A DNA stretch of 64,000 bases from Paenibacillus piri (GCF_004354045.1 NZ_SMRT01000002.1:1-64000), one strand, 5' to 3'; positions 26,051 through 35,570 are shown, numbered from the stretch's first letter. Numbers and translations are program-made. Notes: a model not told the origin generated them from the letters alone.

Positions 26051-26632
26051 ATGTCGAATTCGATTTTATTACTATTGACCGGCGATATCAAATCGTTGGA
26101 CTCGATCCTGCAGGAACAAATTTACAACCAATTTTACCGGCTGATTTATCCGAAAGTGATGTATATCGTTAAAGACCATGCGGCAGCCGAGGACATTATT
26201 CACGATACATTTATTAATATTATTCGGAAATGCCCGCATCACGTAGAGGAAACCCGGCTGACGCCCTGGCTGCACACGGTGGCGCGGAACGCGACTATCA
26301 GTTATTTGCGAAAAAATAAAAAAAAACGTGACGAACTGCTTTCTGACGACGTCTATATAGAGAATGCCGTTCCGCTTATGAGCCGCAGCGCTTCATCGAT
26401 CGAATCCGAGATCGAAGCGAAGGCGATGAAAGAAGCCATTATTCATTACATTCATCAATTGAAGCCGATTTACCGGCAAGTGCTGCATATGCGTTGGGTC
26501 GAGCAATTATCGTACAAGGAAATGGCTGATCGGCTCGGTGTGACCGAGGAGAAAATACGGCAGACCTTGTTCCGGTCCAGAGCTGCCGTCAAGCGAAAAC
26601 TCGAGGATGATTGGAAGGTGAATGAGCCATGA
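26051..26632 (+). CDS. ECF-type RNA polymerase sigma factor
   Basis: 193 residues. Region 2 spans about residues 20-90 (AAAEDIIHDTFINIIRK is the core-binding and -10 helix) and region 4 about 130-185 (VLHMRWVEQLSYKEMADRLG, a helix-turn-helix). It starts at ATG after GGAGGAG; an in-frame ATG at 26015 is less well placed. Its stop overlaps the start of the next gene (ATGA), the usual coupling of sigma and anti-sigma genes. Confidence 0.9.
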   Translation: MSNSILLLLTGDIKSLDSILQEQIYNQFYRLIYPKVMYIVKDHAAAEDIIHDTFINIIRKCPHHVEETRLTPWLHTVARNATISYLRKNKKKRDELLSDDVYIENAVPLMSRSASSIESEIEAKAMKEAIIHYIHQLKPIYRQVLHMRWVEQLSYKEMADRLGVTEEKIRQTLFRSRAAVKRKLEDDWKVNEP

Positions 26633-27417
26633 GCAAGCCGCAGTGGGAAGACGAATTCGAACGGTTGTTTGAGGAAGCGGCGGAGGATAGCGAACGATTT
26701 CAGCCCGTCTCGATTCCCGACCCGTCCGCCTCGTGGCTTCGCTTGCAGAAACGGCTGAAGAAGGAGCGGCGCCGGGCGGGTTGGATTCGCAGAGCCAAAT
26801 GGGCCTCGTTAAGCGCAGCCTCCGTTTTGGCGGGAGCTTTTTTGTTTAGCACGCTGCAAACGACGGAAGCGTTCCGGCCGATGTTCGAAATTGTCTATAA
26901 AGCGACCGGCAGCGGCATCAGCATCCGCAGCACGGATAGCATGTCGACGGCGGGCGCCAAGACGCCGCCCCCGCCGCCGGATGACAGCCTGCCGCCGCAG
27001 AAGCCGGTCGATAACCGGGATTTGCCGGAAGGAGGGAGCTTCCGCAGAATAAAGGTATCGCTGGAGGATGCGGTATCGCAAACACAGTTCGCGATGCAGA
27101 AGCCGGCATACATTCCGGCCGGGTACACATTTCAGGAAGCGGTGGTCCACCTCTCGATTGGTGAATCGAAAGCGAGCGCGGTCAGGCTCGTTTACCGCAG
27201 CGGAGACTCTGCTCAGACGCCGCTGACGATCATAGTCCGCAAACGCTCGTACAGCGACCGCGCGAACCTGCCGGACGGACGGCGGGCCGTTACGACGCCT
27301 GCCAATGGCGTTTCCGAACTGGAATGGAACGAGCAGGACCGGAACGCGATCGTAAAAGCTGAGTTGAGCGAACAGGAATTGAACCGGATAGCCGACGGCT
27401 TATCGGCAAAACCGTAA
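26629..27417 (+). CDS. Probable anti-sigma factor with DUF4367 domain
   Basis: 262 residues. An acidic N-terminus (WEDEFERLFEEAAEDSERFQ), a basic segment, one membrane helix near residues 58-78 (WASLSAASVLAGAFLFSTL), a Pro-rich linker (PPPPPDDSLPPQKP), then an extracytoplasmic DUF4367 domain (FAMQKPAYIPAGYTFQEAVV ... ELSEQELNRIADGL). The overlap with the sigma gene, single helix and outside sensor domain fit an anti-sigma factor, although no zinc-binding anti-sigma motif is seen. Signal unknown. Confidence 0.75.
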   Translation: MSKPQWEDEFERLFEEAAEDSERFQPVSIPDPSASWLRLQKRLKKERRRAGWIRRAKWASLSAASVLAGAFLFSTLQTTEAFRPMFEIVYKATGSGISIRSTDSMSTAGAKTPPPPPDDSLPPQKPVDNRDLPEGGSFRRIKVSLEDAVSQTQFAMQKPAYIPAGYTFQEAVVHLSIGESKASAVRLVYRSGDSAQTPLTIIVRKRSYSDRANLPDGRRAVTTPANGVSELEWNEQDRNAIVKAELSEQELNRIADGLSAKP

Positions 27418-27435
27418 ACGATGCGCGGAGGAACT

Positions 27436-28440
27436 ATGGAGCACAATTGGCTGCTGTTGTTTAGAGGAAACATTTATACGCTGACCGAACAGGTACAGCG
27501 TACTTTGTTCGAGCAATATTGCCTGCAGGCCGTTCCTTGGGAGGAACTGGACGGGCTGTCCGACGAGTCTGCGCAGCGATTAGCGGGCGATGTGTTTATA
27601 TGGGCCGCCAATCACAGCCGCTGCTTTCGCGGGCTGAACGAGGGGAACTGCGCGTCCAGGCTCAGGGAGCAGGTTCGGCTGCAGGCGGTCAGGCTGCTGC
27701 GTCAAGCCGGGCAAGCGATTGGGCTCGACCGCGGACGGACCGGTTCGGACGAACGCAGGGCCGCCCGGTCGCATAAAAGAGATACTATCCTTTCCGGAGC
27801 CTGGCCAGCGGTTTCCAGACGGATTCGCAGACGCAATCGTCTGCGCCTGCTGGCCTCAAAGCTCGGAGCGGTCGGGTTTATGGCCGCTGCTTTGCTGATC
27901 GGCGGTTTAATGTTCGGATTGGTAACGTCGGGGGACCGGGGGCCCGGCCAACAAGCCGAAGCTTCATCGAACCGGCCGCCGGACGATCGTCCCGTTCCGG
28001 CCGGAAGCGACGGCAGTACCGTTCAAAGCGATCCGTTAATAGAACTGAAAGTAAGCGGGCAGGAAGCCAAAAAGTACGCCGGCTTTGCGATGGGCGTGCC
28101 GACAGCGCTCCCTTCGGGATATACGTTTGACGAAGGAATGGTTTGGCTGAGAGAAGGCGAATCCAAAACCGATCATGCCATGCTTGTTTACACGAATGAG
28201 AGCGGCTATTTATTGCGCGTATCGTATCAAAAGCTGCATAAAAACAGCGCGTTAACCGTCGGTTCTTTCATGCCGGAAACGAGAACCGATGTTGTCGTCC
28301 GCGGTACGAAGGCGGTTTTCAGCACTACGGAAAACCAATTCGTCCGCCTGGAATGGATGGAGGGCAACGTATTCGTCAGCATTTCCGGCAGGGAGCTGGA
28401 TGAATCCGAGCTGATCCGGATGGCGGAGGGCTTGAAATAG
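27436..28440 (+). CDS. Fusion of a sigma-region-2-like domain to a membrane DUF4367 domain
   Basis: 334 residues, third gene of the operon. Residues 1-90 align without gaps to the N-terminus of the ECF sigma two genes upstream: LLLFRGNIYTL against LLLLTGDIKSL, then shared Gln21, Gln27, Pro34, Ala46, and GDVFI against HDTFI. Conserved charged residues of region 2 are lost and region 4 is absent. A basic stretch and one membrane helix (about 152-176) follow, then a Pro/Ser/Asp-rich linker and a DUF4367 domain (FAMGVPTALPSGYTFDEGMV) resembling the second gene's. It appears to be built from pieces of its neighbours. A membrane-tethered decoy or competitor of the sigma factor is inferred, not shown. 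GCGGAGG precedes the ATG. Confidence 0.72.
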   Translation: MEHNWLLLFRGNIYTLTEQVQRTLFEQYCLQAVPWEELDGLSDESAQRLAGDVFIWAANHSRCFRGLNEGNCASRLREQVRLQAVRLLRQAGQAIGLDRGRTGSDERRAARSHKRDTILSGAWPAVSRRIRRRNRLRLLASKLGAVGFMAAALLIGGLMFGLVTSGDRGPGQQAEASSNRPPDDRPVPAGSDGSTVQSDPLIELKVSGQEAKKYAGFAMGVPTALPSGYTFDEGMVWLREGESKTDHAMLVYTNESGYLLRVSYQKLHKNSALTVGSFMPETRTDVVVRGTKAVFSTTENQFVRLEWMEGNVFVSISGRELDESELIRMAEGLK

Positions 28441-28449
28441 GACGATGAC

Positions 28450-28575
28450 GCTTAGTGAACTCGTTCAGCTTTGCTGAACATCGGGAAATCAGATGGGGAC
28501 TCTACCCCACCTGATTCAAGGCCCACCTTAGAGGTAGGGGTCTTAACCCGATTAAGTCGTAATCGGATAAATCGT
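28450..28575. repeat. Palindrome-rich intergenic segment
   Basis: It contains GTTCAGCTTTGCTGAAC (third relative of the hairpin repeat), then ATCAGATGGGG pairing with CCCCACCTGAT (one mismatch), then GGGTCTTAACCC and GATTA/TAATC arms. The cluster of imperfect palindromes recalls the ends of IS200/IS605-type elements, but no transposase or TnpB is present. Confidence 0.45.
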
Positions 28576-28597
28576 AACAAGTTAAAGGGGAGCGCGT

Positions 28598-29017
28598 ATG
28601 CAGATTCAATTCGGGGACTATTCGATTAGCGACGATAAATCATACCTGCAGGTGGGGACGATCCTCCGGTTTTTAGCCCAAAGCTACTGGGCCAATCAAC
28701 GATCGGAGGAAGCGGTCCGTAAATCGATCGACAACAGTATTTGTTACGGCGTTTATCATGGTCCAAGGCAGATCGGCTTCGCCAGAATCGTCACCGATCA
28801 TGCAACCATGTATTGGCTGTGCGATGTATTTGTCGACGATGATTACCGCGGCCAGGGCATCGGCAAAAGGCTGATCGAAACGATTGCGGGTGCGGATGCG
28901 CTTCAAGGCTTAACCGGCATTTTAGGCACTCTGGATGCGCACGGGCTTTACGAGCAATACGGCTTCCGGAAAGACGAGAGCCGTTTCATGAGAAAACGGC
29001 CTGAACTTTTCCGTTGA
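28598..29017 (+). CDS. GNAT-family N-acetyltransferase
   Basis: 139 residues. DVFVDDDYRGQGIGKRLIET is motif A; GTLDAHGLYEQYGFRKDE is the C-terminal conserved part. Short form typical of small-molecule acetyltransferases. Good ribosome site (AAAGGGGA). Followed by two strong inverted repeats rather than another gene. Confidence 0.87.
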   Translation: MQIQFGDYSISDDKSYLQVGTILRFLAQSYWANQRSEEAVRKSIDNSICYGVYHGPRQIGFARIVTDHATMYWLCDVFVDDDYRGQGIGKRLIETIAGADALQGLTGILGTLDAHGLYEQYGFRKDESRFMRKRPELFR

Positions 29018-29062
29018 ACCGCCTGCAGATGCGAATCGCGCTGGCGAATAACGGCCGAATGC

Positions 29063-29114
29063 AGACTGTCGATTAATTGTGGCCAAGACCGTATCCCCTA
29101 TTAATCGACAGTCT
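29063..29114. repeat. 15-base perfect inverted repeat
   Basis: AGACTGTCGATTAAT (29063-29077) and ATTAATCGACAGTCT (29100-29114) with a 22-base loop. No T run follows on either strand, so it is not an obvious terminator. Confidence 0.7.
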
Positions 29115-29129
29115 CGAACGGGCGACTAA

Positions 29130-29166
29130 AACCGCCAAACCGCTGACTCTCAACGGTTTGGCGGTT
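29130..29166 (+). terminator. Probable terminator after the GNAT gene
   Basis: AACCGCCAAACCG pairs perfectly with CGGTTTGGCGGTT over 13 bases. Only TTATT follows, so the U tract is weak. Confidence 0.55.
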
Positions 29167-29188
29167 ATTCGTCTGCGGGTCCGTTATT

Positions 29189-29371
29189 TTAAAGCGCGCC
29201 CATCGTTTCCTCCAGCGGCGTAAGCGGGTCGAAGCGGTGGGAATAAAAAATATCGACATATTCGAGGCTGAAATATAATTGCCTTAGTATCGTCAAGGTA
29301 AGCAAGCCGTCGCTAACCGCGGCCATAACTCGATTTTCTGCGCCAAAGATGGTAAAGTAATGAAGATACAT
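29189..29371 (-). pseudogene. Remnant of an aldo/keto reductase gene
   Basis: On the reverse strand the last 25 codons read SLEYVDIFYSHRFDPLTPLE followed by ETMGAL, nearly the same as the catalytic-histidine segment of the intact aldo/keto reductase at 30393 (DYVDLYYCHRFDPETPVEET). The residues before it do not continue the family and a stop follows, so only an internal fragment survives. The upstream part of the frame (from about 29290) is probably chance. Confidence 0.6.
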
Positions 29372-29397
29372 ACAGGAAAAAAGGAGATTGCGGTTCC

Positions 29398-29583
29398 ATG
29401 ATCATACTGTTTATTTTGATGATTATTGTGATGGGGTCATTTTTCAGCGGAGCCTTGGTTGCATTTTTCCAAAAAAAGCCGATGCTGGGCGTACTGCTGC
29501 TCGTGTTGGGGCTTATTACGGCGTTTTTGTTCTACTACTCCATTTATGCGGGCTGGGTTACGCTGCCGGAAAGCAGAGGCTAA
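29398..29583 (+). CDS. Small two-helix membrane protein
   Basis: 61 residues with two hydrophobic helices (MIILFILMIIVMGSFFSGAL and LGVLLLVLGLITAFLFYYSI) joined by FFQKKP. AAGGAG lies 11 bases upstream and a terminator follows, so it is a real single-gene unit. No function recognised. Confidence 0.7.
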   Translation: MIILFILMIIVMGSFFSGALVAFFQKKPMLGVLLLVLGLITAFLFYYSIYAGWVTLPESRG

Positions 29584-29590
29584 TCGGGAA

Positions 29591-29626
29591 AAGACTATTG
29601 ATTGCCCGGTCAGTAGTCTTTTTTTG
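29591..29626 (+). terminator. Terminator after the small membrane protein
   Basis: AAGACTA pairs with TAGTCTT, then seven T. Confidence 0.8.
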
Positions 29627-29827
29627 TTGTTGTGGCTTTTGATGCGCAGCAATGTTATTTGGATAGTTAAGGTGCTCTTGCATATGCACGAACGCACATT
29701 TCGCCTGCAATAGCCGAATATCCCAACCTTTTTCCAATCAGGCGTCATACAGTATCTTACAGACAAGTGTCATGCAGGAACATACTTCCGGGTCAGTTAA
29801 GATCAATGATGAAGGTAGGGGAACCAC

Positions 29828-30310
29828 ATGGATAACAAGTTCAAAAAGCAGACGCGGCCCGCTTCCGTTCATTCCATCAAAGCCGGCTCGTCGGACAATG
29901 CGGCCAAAACGCGCCGCAAGCATACACCGCAAACCAAAGCGGTGAAGCCGAATAAATATTCGGCGTATAAGCCTTCGCGTCGATACGCCGAGGACAGGCA
30001 GGAGATGCGTCCGCGGACTTCGGCGGACGGTCCCGGCGATGGGCCGGCCACCGGCCAGATCAACGCCCTCCCGTCGTTGTTCGAGAGCATGGACGGCATC
30101 ATCTCCATGATGACCAAGGCTAACCAGATGTTTAAATTGGTTCAACAAATGTCGCCGTTTTTTAAACTGTTCGGTCTGTTCGGCGGCGGCAAAGCCGCTA
30201 CCGCCAGCATAGCCGATTCCAGCAAAAGCGGGATGGCACGCATTTCCAAAAGCAGGCGCCCGTCAGCCGGTTCCCCAAGAGCCACTGCGGCTGTCAAATC
30301 GAAACGGTAA
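29828..30310 (+). CDS. Basic low-complexity protein, YqfQ/VrrA-like
   Basis: 160 residues. Both ends are rich in Lys, Arg, Ser and Ala and probably disordered; the middle is an amphipathic/hydrophobic segment (INALPSLFESMDGIISMMTK ... VQQMSPFFKLFGLFGGG). This layout resembles YqfQ (VrrA-like) spore-associated proteins, but similarity is at the pattern level only. AAGGTAGGGG precedes the ATG and a strong terminator follows. Confidence 0.55.
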   Translation: MDNKFKKQTRPASVHSIKAGSSDNAAKTRRKHTPQTKAVKPNKYSAYKPSRRYAEDRQEMRPRTSADGPGDGPATGQINALPSLFESMDGIISMMTKANQMFKLVQQMSPFFKLFGLFGGGKAATASIADSSKSGMARISKSRRPSAGSPRATAAVKSKR

Positions 30311-30318
30311 GCGAGACT

Positions 30319-30367
30319 AAAGCCTCCCGATCCACGATTGAAGTGGAAGTCGGGAGGCTTTTTTTTC
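30319..30367. terminator. Terminator between convergent genes
   Basis: AGCCTCCCGA pairs with TCGGGAGGCT (10 bp) with an inner TCCAC/GTGGA, followed by eight T on the plus strand. On the minus strand a shorter TTTA follows, so it may serve both genes. Confidence 0.85.
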
Positions 30368-30392
30368 GGTATAGCTTTTCGGATTCCGGCGT

Positions 30393-31334
30393 TTAGCCCT
30401 GCAAGATTTGTTCGATGCTGCCAAGCACGTCCTCGGACAACACAATGCCGGACGCGGCACAGTTTTCAATGACCTGCTCCGGTCGGCTCGCGCCGACCAG
30501 CGCGCTCGCAACGTTAGGCTGTCTCAAAATCCAGGCCAATGCCAACTGGGATACCTTGATGTCCAGCTCGTCGGCGATCTTCGTCAGCTGCTCGACCTTC
30601 GTCAGCGTTGCGTCGGTCAGCTTGTCCTCGCCCCAGCTTTTGCTGGCCGCCCGGCTGTCGGCAGGCACTCCGGTGCCTTTGCGGTATTTGCCGGTCAATA
30701 TGCCTTGCGCCAATGGCGAGAAGACGACCTGGCTGATCCCTTTGGCCATTCCCATCGGAATGATTTCCTTCTCAATGTACCGGTTCAGCATGTTATAGAC
30801 CGGTTGGTTGACGATAATGCGGTCAAGCAAATATTTATCCGCGACGGCAAGCGCATCGACCATTTGAGCCGCCGTCCATTCGCTGACGCCGACATACAGT
30901 ACTTTTCCTTGTGTGACAAGATCGTCCAAGGCGCGCAGCGTTTCTTCAACCGGCGTCTCGGGATCGAAACGGTGGCAATAGTACAGATCGACATAGTCCG
31001 TATTCAGCCGCTTTAAGCTTGCATGGCACTGCTCGATCACATGCTTGCGCGAAAGTCCGCGGTCATTGGGACCGTCGCCCATCGGCCAAAATACTTTGGT
31101 CGCGAGCACATACGAATCTCTTTTATAGGCGCTGAGCGCTTTACCCATTACAAGCTCGGCTTCTCCGCGCTCATAGACGTTGGCCGTATCGAAAAAGTTG
31201 ACGCCCAGGTCGTAGGCTTGCTCGATGGATTTAACCGACTTATCGTCTTCGACGTAACCGCCGTAGGTCATCCAGCTGCCCAGGCTGATTTCGCTTACTT
31301 TTAAACCGCTGTTTCCAAGCTTCCGGTATTTCAA
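30393..31334 (-). CDS. Aldo/keto reductase (Kv-beta/YghZ type)
   Basis: 313 residues. The catalytic tetrad is visible: Asp in FFDTANVYE, Tyr in the same stretch, Lys in VLATKVFWP and His in DYVDLYYCHRFDPETP. MKYRKLGNSGLKVSEISLGS is the standard N-terminus. NADPH-dependent reduction of carbonyls is expected. The TTG at 31334 has GGAGGG six bases upstream; the frame is open to 31382 without a good site. It is divergent from another aldo/keto reductase at 31587. Confidence 0.9.
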   Translation of the reverse strand: MKYRKLGNSGLKVSEISLGSWMTYGGYVEDDKSVKSIEQAYDLGVNFFDTANVYERGEAELVMGKALSAYKRDSYVLATKVFWPMGDGPNDRGLSRKHVIEQCHASLKRLNTDYVDLYYCHRFDPETPVEETLRALDDLVTQGKVLYVGVSEWTAAQMVDALAVADKYLLDRIIVNQPVYNMLNRYIEKEIIPMGMAKGISQVVFSPLAQGILTGKYRKGTGVPADSRAASKSWGEDKLTDATLTKVEQLTKIADELDIKVSQLALAWILRQPNVASALVGASRPEQVIENCAASGIVLSEDVLGSIEQILQG

Positions 31335-31451
31335 AGCAATCCCTCCAAACCTTATTTTGAAAAGCATTCGATTCAGAGCCATTATAGTGAAGTTCCATCC
31401 GTTTGTTAAGTACTGAAAATATATTGCCTTACTTACGCGCCTGTACCATCC

Positions 31452-31465
31452 TTACCTTGAGGTAA
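31452..31465. promoter_or_regulatory. Palindrome between divergent aldo/keto reductase genes
   Basis: TTACCT-tg-AGGTAA is a 6-bp inverted repeat centrally placed in the 252-base gap. A repressor or MerR-type site for electrophile-inducible genes is possible. No regulator gene is adjacent. Confidence 0.35.
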
Positions 31466-31586
31466 CTAAATAAAGAGCAGTTCACTCCTTATAATTGCGC
31501 CCGTTTTTTTATAAAATAAAGATAGTCATAAATGGAGGCGCTTACGAAGCGGATTGTGACAATATCGCTCAGGAGGAAAAAACAAT

Positions 31587-32555
31587 ATGCAGTATCGCAC
31601 GCTTGGCAAAACCGGGATCCAGGTTTCCAGCTTATGCTTCGGAACGATGTCTTTCGGCGGCAATGCCGATGAGGAAACTTCACGGGCGATGTTCCGCCGC
31701 TGCAGGGAAGTCGGCATTAACTTTTTCGACTGCGCCAATTCGTACGTGCAAGGGCGCTCGGAGGAAATACTCGGCCGCTGCATGGCGGGCATCCGCGACG
31801 AGCTGGTGATCACCTCGAAATTTACCTCGCCGGTAGGCGGAGATGTGAACGCCCGCGGCATGTCGCGCCGCCATGTTATGCTGGCAGTCGAGCAAAGCTT
31901 GAAACGGCTCGGCACCGACCGGCTCGACTTGTACTTCATTCATCAATTCGACTCGAAGACCGCAATCGAGGAGACGCTACGGGCATTGGACGATTTGCAG
32001 CGGCAGGGGAAAATTTTGTATCCGGCCGTGAGCAACTGGGCCGCCTGGCAAATCGCCAAAGCGCTGGGCATCTCGGATAAACAAGGCTGGGCGCGGTTCG
32101 AATGCATTCAACCGATGTATAATCTCGTCAAACGGCAGGCCGAGGTGGAAATTTTGCCGCTGGCCGAGTCCGAGCAGGTTGGCGTCATCTCCTACAGTCC
32201 GTTGGGCGGCGGGCTGCTCAGCGGCAAATACGGCACCGGCAAGAAACCGGAACAGGGCCGTCTGGTTGAAACGGAATTGTACAGCAAGCGCTATGGCGAA
32301 GCCATGTATTACGAGGTGGCGGACCGGTTCACCGGCTATGCGGCTGAGCGCGGATTGCATCCCGCAACGCTCGCCGTAGCCTGGACGATGTCGCATCCCG
32401 GCATTACGGCGCCGATTATCGGCGCCCGCAGCGTAGAGCAGCTGGAGCCGTCGCTTGCCGCGCTGGAGATCAACATGACGCCGGAATGGCGCAAGGAGAT
32501 CGATGACTTGTCGATCGCGCCGCCGCCTGCCACGGATCGCAGCGAAGAAAGATGA
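31587..32555 (+). CDS. Aldo/keto reductase
   Basis: 322 residues, second intact reductase of the cluster. N-terminus MQYRTLGKTGIQVSSLCFGT; catalytic Asp and Tyr in FFDCANSYVQG, Lys in ITSKFTSP, His in DLYFIHQFDSKTAIEE; NADP-binding end GARSVEQLEPSLAALEI. Ribosome site CAGGAGG. Its stop overlaps the ATG of the next gene (ATGA), so the two are translated together. Confidence 0.9.
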   Translation: MQYRTLGKTGIQVSSLCFGTMSFGGNADEETSRAMFRRCREVGINFFDCANSYVQGRSEEILGRCMAGIRDELVITSKFTSPVGGDVNARGMSRRHVMLAVEQSLKRLGTDRLDLYFIHQFDSKTAIEETLRALDDLQRQGKILYPAVSNWAAWQIAKALGISDKQGWARFECIQPMYNLVKRQAEVEILPLAESEQVGVISYSPLGGGLLSGKYGTGKKPEQGRLVETELYSKRYGEAMYYEVADRFTGYAAERGLHPATLAVAWTMSHPGITAPIIGARSVEQLEPSLAALEINMTPEWRKEIDDLSIAPPPATDRSEER

Positions 32556-34561
32556 CCTTGCGTAATATTGGCATCGTCGCTCACGTGGATGCGGGGAAGA
32601 CGACGACTACGGAGCACATGCTGTATGAAAGCGGGCGTATTCGCAGCCTGGGACGTGTCGATACGGGCACCGCGCAGACGGACTGGCTTGATGTGGAGCG
32701 GGAGCGCGGCATATCGGTACGGGCGGCGACCACCGTTTTCGAATGGAAGGGCTGCAAGGTCAACTTGATCGATACGCCCGGACACGTCGATTTTTCATCC
32801 GAGGTTGAGCGGTCGCTGCGGGTGCTCGACGGGGCGATTCTTATCGTATCGGCGGTCGAAGGGGTGCAGGCCCATACGGAAACGCTGTGGAACGCGCTGA
32901 AGGCGCTCAAGATTCCTGCCTTGATCGTCATCAATAAAATGGATCGTCTCGGCGCTTCGGCTGAACGTGTGCTGCACGAGGTTCGTTCAGTGCTGACCGC
33001 CGGCGCCATACCGGTACAGCGCTATTCCGGCTGCGAGGACAATTTCGACGGTGTGGAGAGCTTGTGGACGCTCCGGGCAGAGCATAGCGGCAGCGTAGAG
33101 GCCGGGGTTGTTCCGAATGCCGAACCGGCAGCCTACTTTTCGATCTTGGAGCAATTGGCCGATCATGACGATCGGCTGCTGCAGCAGTATATCGAGGGGG
33201 AGCATGTGCCTGCAACTATTTTGTTCGACCGTCTGCGCGAGCTTACGTTGCGGGCCGTAACGGCCCCTGTCCTGTTCGCAGCGGCCAGCAAAGGGATCGG
33301 TATCGCCGAGCTGATGGATGCGGTCATCGCCTATTTGCCGCCGCCGGCCGGCTCGGAGGACGACCCATTATCCGGCGTCGTCTTCAAGCTGGAACGCGAC
33401 AAGACGATGGGCAAGCTGGCGCATGTCCGGCTGTACGGCGGGCGGCTCCAAAATCGCGATACGATCCGGATCGCGACGCAGGAGCTGGATGAGAAGGTGA
33501 CGCAAATCCGCAAGGTTCACGCCGGACACCACGAGGATATAGGCGTGCTGCGCGCCGGAGATATTGCCGCCGTCTGCGGCCTCAGCCGCGTCAAAATCGG
33601 CGATGTAATCGGCAGCGCCGCCGCGGTTCCGCCGGAGCACAGGCTGACTGTACCGTTATTGACGGTTCAGGTTCATCCGGCGGACGACGCGCAGTATGCG
33701 CAGCTGGTTGCGGCGCTGCAGGAGCTGGCGGATGAAGATCCGCTGCTCGATCTGCAGTGGCATCAACAGGAGCGGGAGCTGCACATCAAGATTACGGGGC
33801 CGATCCAGCTGGAGGTGCTGGCCCATCAGCTGCTCAGCCGGTTCGGCCTCAAAGCCGACTTCGGCGCGCCGAGCGTCATCTATAAAGAAACGCCGTCGGG
33901 CCCCGGCTACGGTTATGTAGCCTATACGATGCCGAAGCCGTGCTGGGCCATCCTGAGGTTTATGATTGAGCCTGGCGAACGCGGCAGCGGCCTTCGCTAC
34001 TCGTCCCAGGTAAAACCGGAAGATTTGCTGCAGAGCTACCAGAACGAGGTGGCAAGGCGCGTCCCCGAAGCGCTGATGCAGGGACTGTTCGGATGGGAAG
34101 TGACCGACTTGAAGGTAACGCTCGTCGAAGGGCAGCATCATGTTTGGCATACGCATCCGCTTGATTTTGTGCTGGCGACGCCGATGGGTATCATGGATGG
34201 GCTCTCCCGGACGCAAACGACGCTGCTCGAGCCATACTTGCATTTCCGGATTACGGCGCCGGGCGAAGCGAGCGGCAAAGTATTGAACGAGCTGAACGTG
34301 ATGCGCGCCTTGTTCGATTATCCGGTTGTCGCAGGGGAACGGTTTACCGTCGAAGGAACCGTGCCCGTCGCCAGCTCCCTCGACTTTCCGGTAAAGCTGA
34401 GCACATTGACCGGGGGGCGGGGAACCTTTGCAACCCGATTTGACGGTTATCGCGAATGTCCGCCCGGAGTGGAAGTCACAAGAAAGCGCAGTGGCGTCAA
34501 TCCGCTCGATACGTCCAAATATATTTTAAGCATGCGCAGCGCACTAGGTTCGACCCGCTAG
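32552..34561 (+). CDS. Tet(M)/Tet(O)-like ribosomal-protection GTPase
   Basis: 669 residues of EF-G-type architecture. GTPase motifs: [12 protein letters not shown] (G1), [16 protein letters not shown] (G3), [10 protein letters not shown] (G4). Domains II to V follow; [20 protein letters not shown] with [12 protein letters not shown] near the end is characteristic of tetracycline ribosomal-protection proteins. The domain IV tip reads [14 protein letters not shown], unlike the YSPVSTPADF segment of Tet(M), so tetracycline protection is uncertain. Many Bacilli carry such chromosomal relatives of unknown role. The start overlaps the preceding reductase stop, an unusual pairing. Confidence 0.82.
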   Translation: MTLRNIGIVAHVDAGKTTTTEHMLYESGRIRSLGRVDTGTAQTDWLDVERERGISVRAATTVFEWKGCKVNLIDTPGHVDFSSEVERSLRVLDGAILIVSAVEGVQAHTETLWNALKALKIPALIVINKMDRLGASAERVLHEVRSVLTAGAIPVQRYSGCEDNFDGVESLWTLRAEHSGSVEAGVVPNAEPAAYFSILEQLADHDDRLLQQYIEGEHVPATILFDRLRELTLRAVTAPVLFAAASKGIGIAELMDAVIAYLPPPAGSEDDPLSGVVFKLERDKTMGKLAHVRLYGGRLQNRDTIRIATQELDEKVTQIRKVHAGHHEDIGVLRAGDIAAVCGLSRVKIGDVIGSAAAVPPEHRLTVPLLTVQVHPADDAQYAQLVAALQELADEDPLLDLQWHQQERELHIKITGPIQLEVLAHQLLSRFGLKADFGAPSVIYKETPSGPGYGYVAYTMPKPCWAILRFMIEPGERGSGLRYSSQVKPEDLLQSYQNEVARRVPEALMQGLFGWEVTDLKVTLVEGQHHVWHTHPLDFVLATPMGIMDGLSRTQTTLLEPYLHFRITAPGEASGKVLNELNVMRALFDYPVVAGERFTVEGTVPVASSLDFPVKLSTLTGGRGTFATRFDGYRECPPGVEVTRKRSGVNPLDTSKYILSMRSALGSTR

Positions 34562-34622
34562 GCCGAATCCCGTTCGGCAATACTATAGCGGATTCCAATA
34601 CAAGCACAAGGAGGCTTTACCA

Positions 34623-35501
34623 ATGGAAAAACGCAGAATAGGCCGGTTAGGCTATGAAAGCTCGGTCGTCATGTTCGGTGCGGCCAGCCTCGGCAAGGTA
34701 ACGCAGGAAGAAGCGGATGATTCCATCACTTACGCCCTGCAGCATGGGGTTAACCATTTTGATACGGCGGCCAGTTATGGCGATGCCGAGCTCCGCATGG
34801 GGCCGTTGATCTCGAAGGTACGCAAAGATATATTTTTGGCGACCAAAACGGGCGAGCGGACCAAGGCCAAAGCGAAGGAGCAAATTTACCGTTCCCTTGA
34901 GCTGCTGAAGACGGATCAGCTCGATCTGCTCCAGCTTCATGCCGTAGGCACGCTGGAGGAGCTGGATAAATGTACGGAGAAAGGCGGTTCGCTGGAGGCC
35001 GCGCTGGAGGCGAAGGATGAAGGCATCGTTAAAGCGATCGGCATTACAGGCCATGGCCATCTTGCACCGGCTGCGCATCTCGAGGCGCTGCGCCGCTATC
35101 CATTCGATACGGTGCTGCTGCCGTTGAATTATCACTTATATTCGCTCCCCGATTACCGCGAAGCGTTCGACCGGCTGATCGAGGAGGCAGGCAAGCAGGA
35201 TGTCGCCGTCCGCGTCATCAAGGCGATCGCCAAAGGACCTTGGGGTCAGGACCAGCAGCGCAGCTATGCAACCTGGTATGAGCCGTTCGACAACCAGCAG
35301 ATTATTGACGCCTGCGTTCATTTCGTATTGTCGTTTCCGGGCGTGGCTGGCTTCGCTACCGCGGGGGACATCCACTTGTTTCCGAAAATTGTCGATGCCG
35401 CAGAGCGTTTCGGCTCGATGACCGACGACGAAGCCAAGCGGATTTTAAGCGGGATCAGCGAGTACAAATCGCCGTTTGGAGCGCCCACTTCAATCTCTTA
35501 A
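34623..35501 (+). CDS. Aldo/keto reductase
   Basis: 292 residues, third intact member. [20 protein letters not shown] is the N-terminus; Asp and Tyr in [12 protein letters not shown], Lys in LATKTGERT, His in [10 protein letters not shown]. It resembles the group with a C-terminal [15 protein letters not shown] tail that lacks the long loops of the other two. AGGAGG precedes the ATG, 61 bases after the GTPase gene. Confidence 0.9.
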   Translation: MEKRRIGRLGYESSVVMFGAASLGKVTQEEADDSITYALQHGVNHFDTAASYGDAELRMGPLISKVRKDIFLATKTGERTKAKAKEQIYRSLELLKTDQLDLLQLHAVGTLEELDKCTEKGGSLEAALEAKDEGIVKAIGITGHGHLAPAAHLEALRRYPFDTVLLPLNYHLYSLPDYREAFDRLIEEAGKQDVAVRVIKAIAKGPWGQDQQRSYATWYEPFDNQQIIDACVHFVLSFPGVAGFATAGDIHLFPKIVDAAERFGSMTDDEAKRILSGISEYKSPFGAPTSIS

Positions 35502-35570
35502 GCGCCCCGCGGTTTGATCCGCCGCTTGGTTGGAGGCGGGGCAGCCGCATCCGAGCCGGCTGGCCGGCAA

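Noticed and set aside
28450..28575. IS200/IS605-type end or TnpB guide-RNA remnant
   Set aside because: Palindromes are suggestive but no transposase, TnpB fragment or clear element boundary is present; kept only as a repeat.
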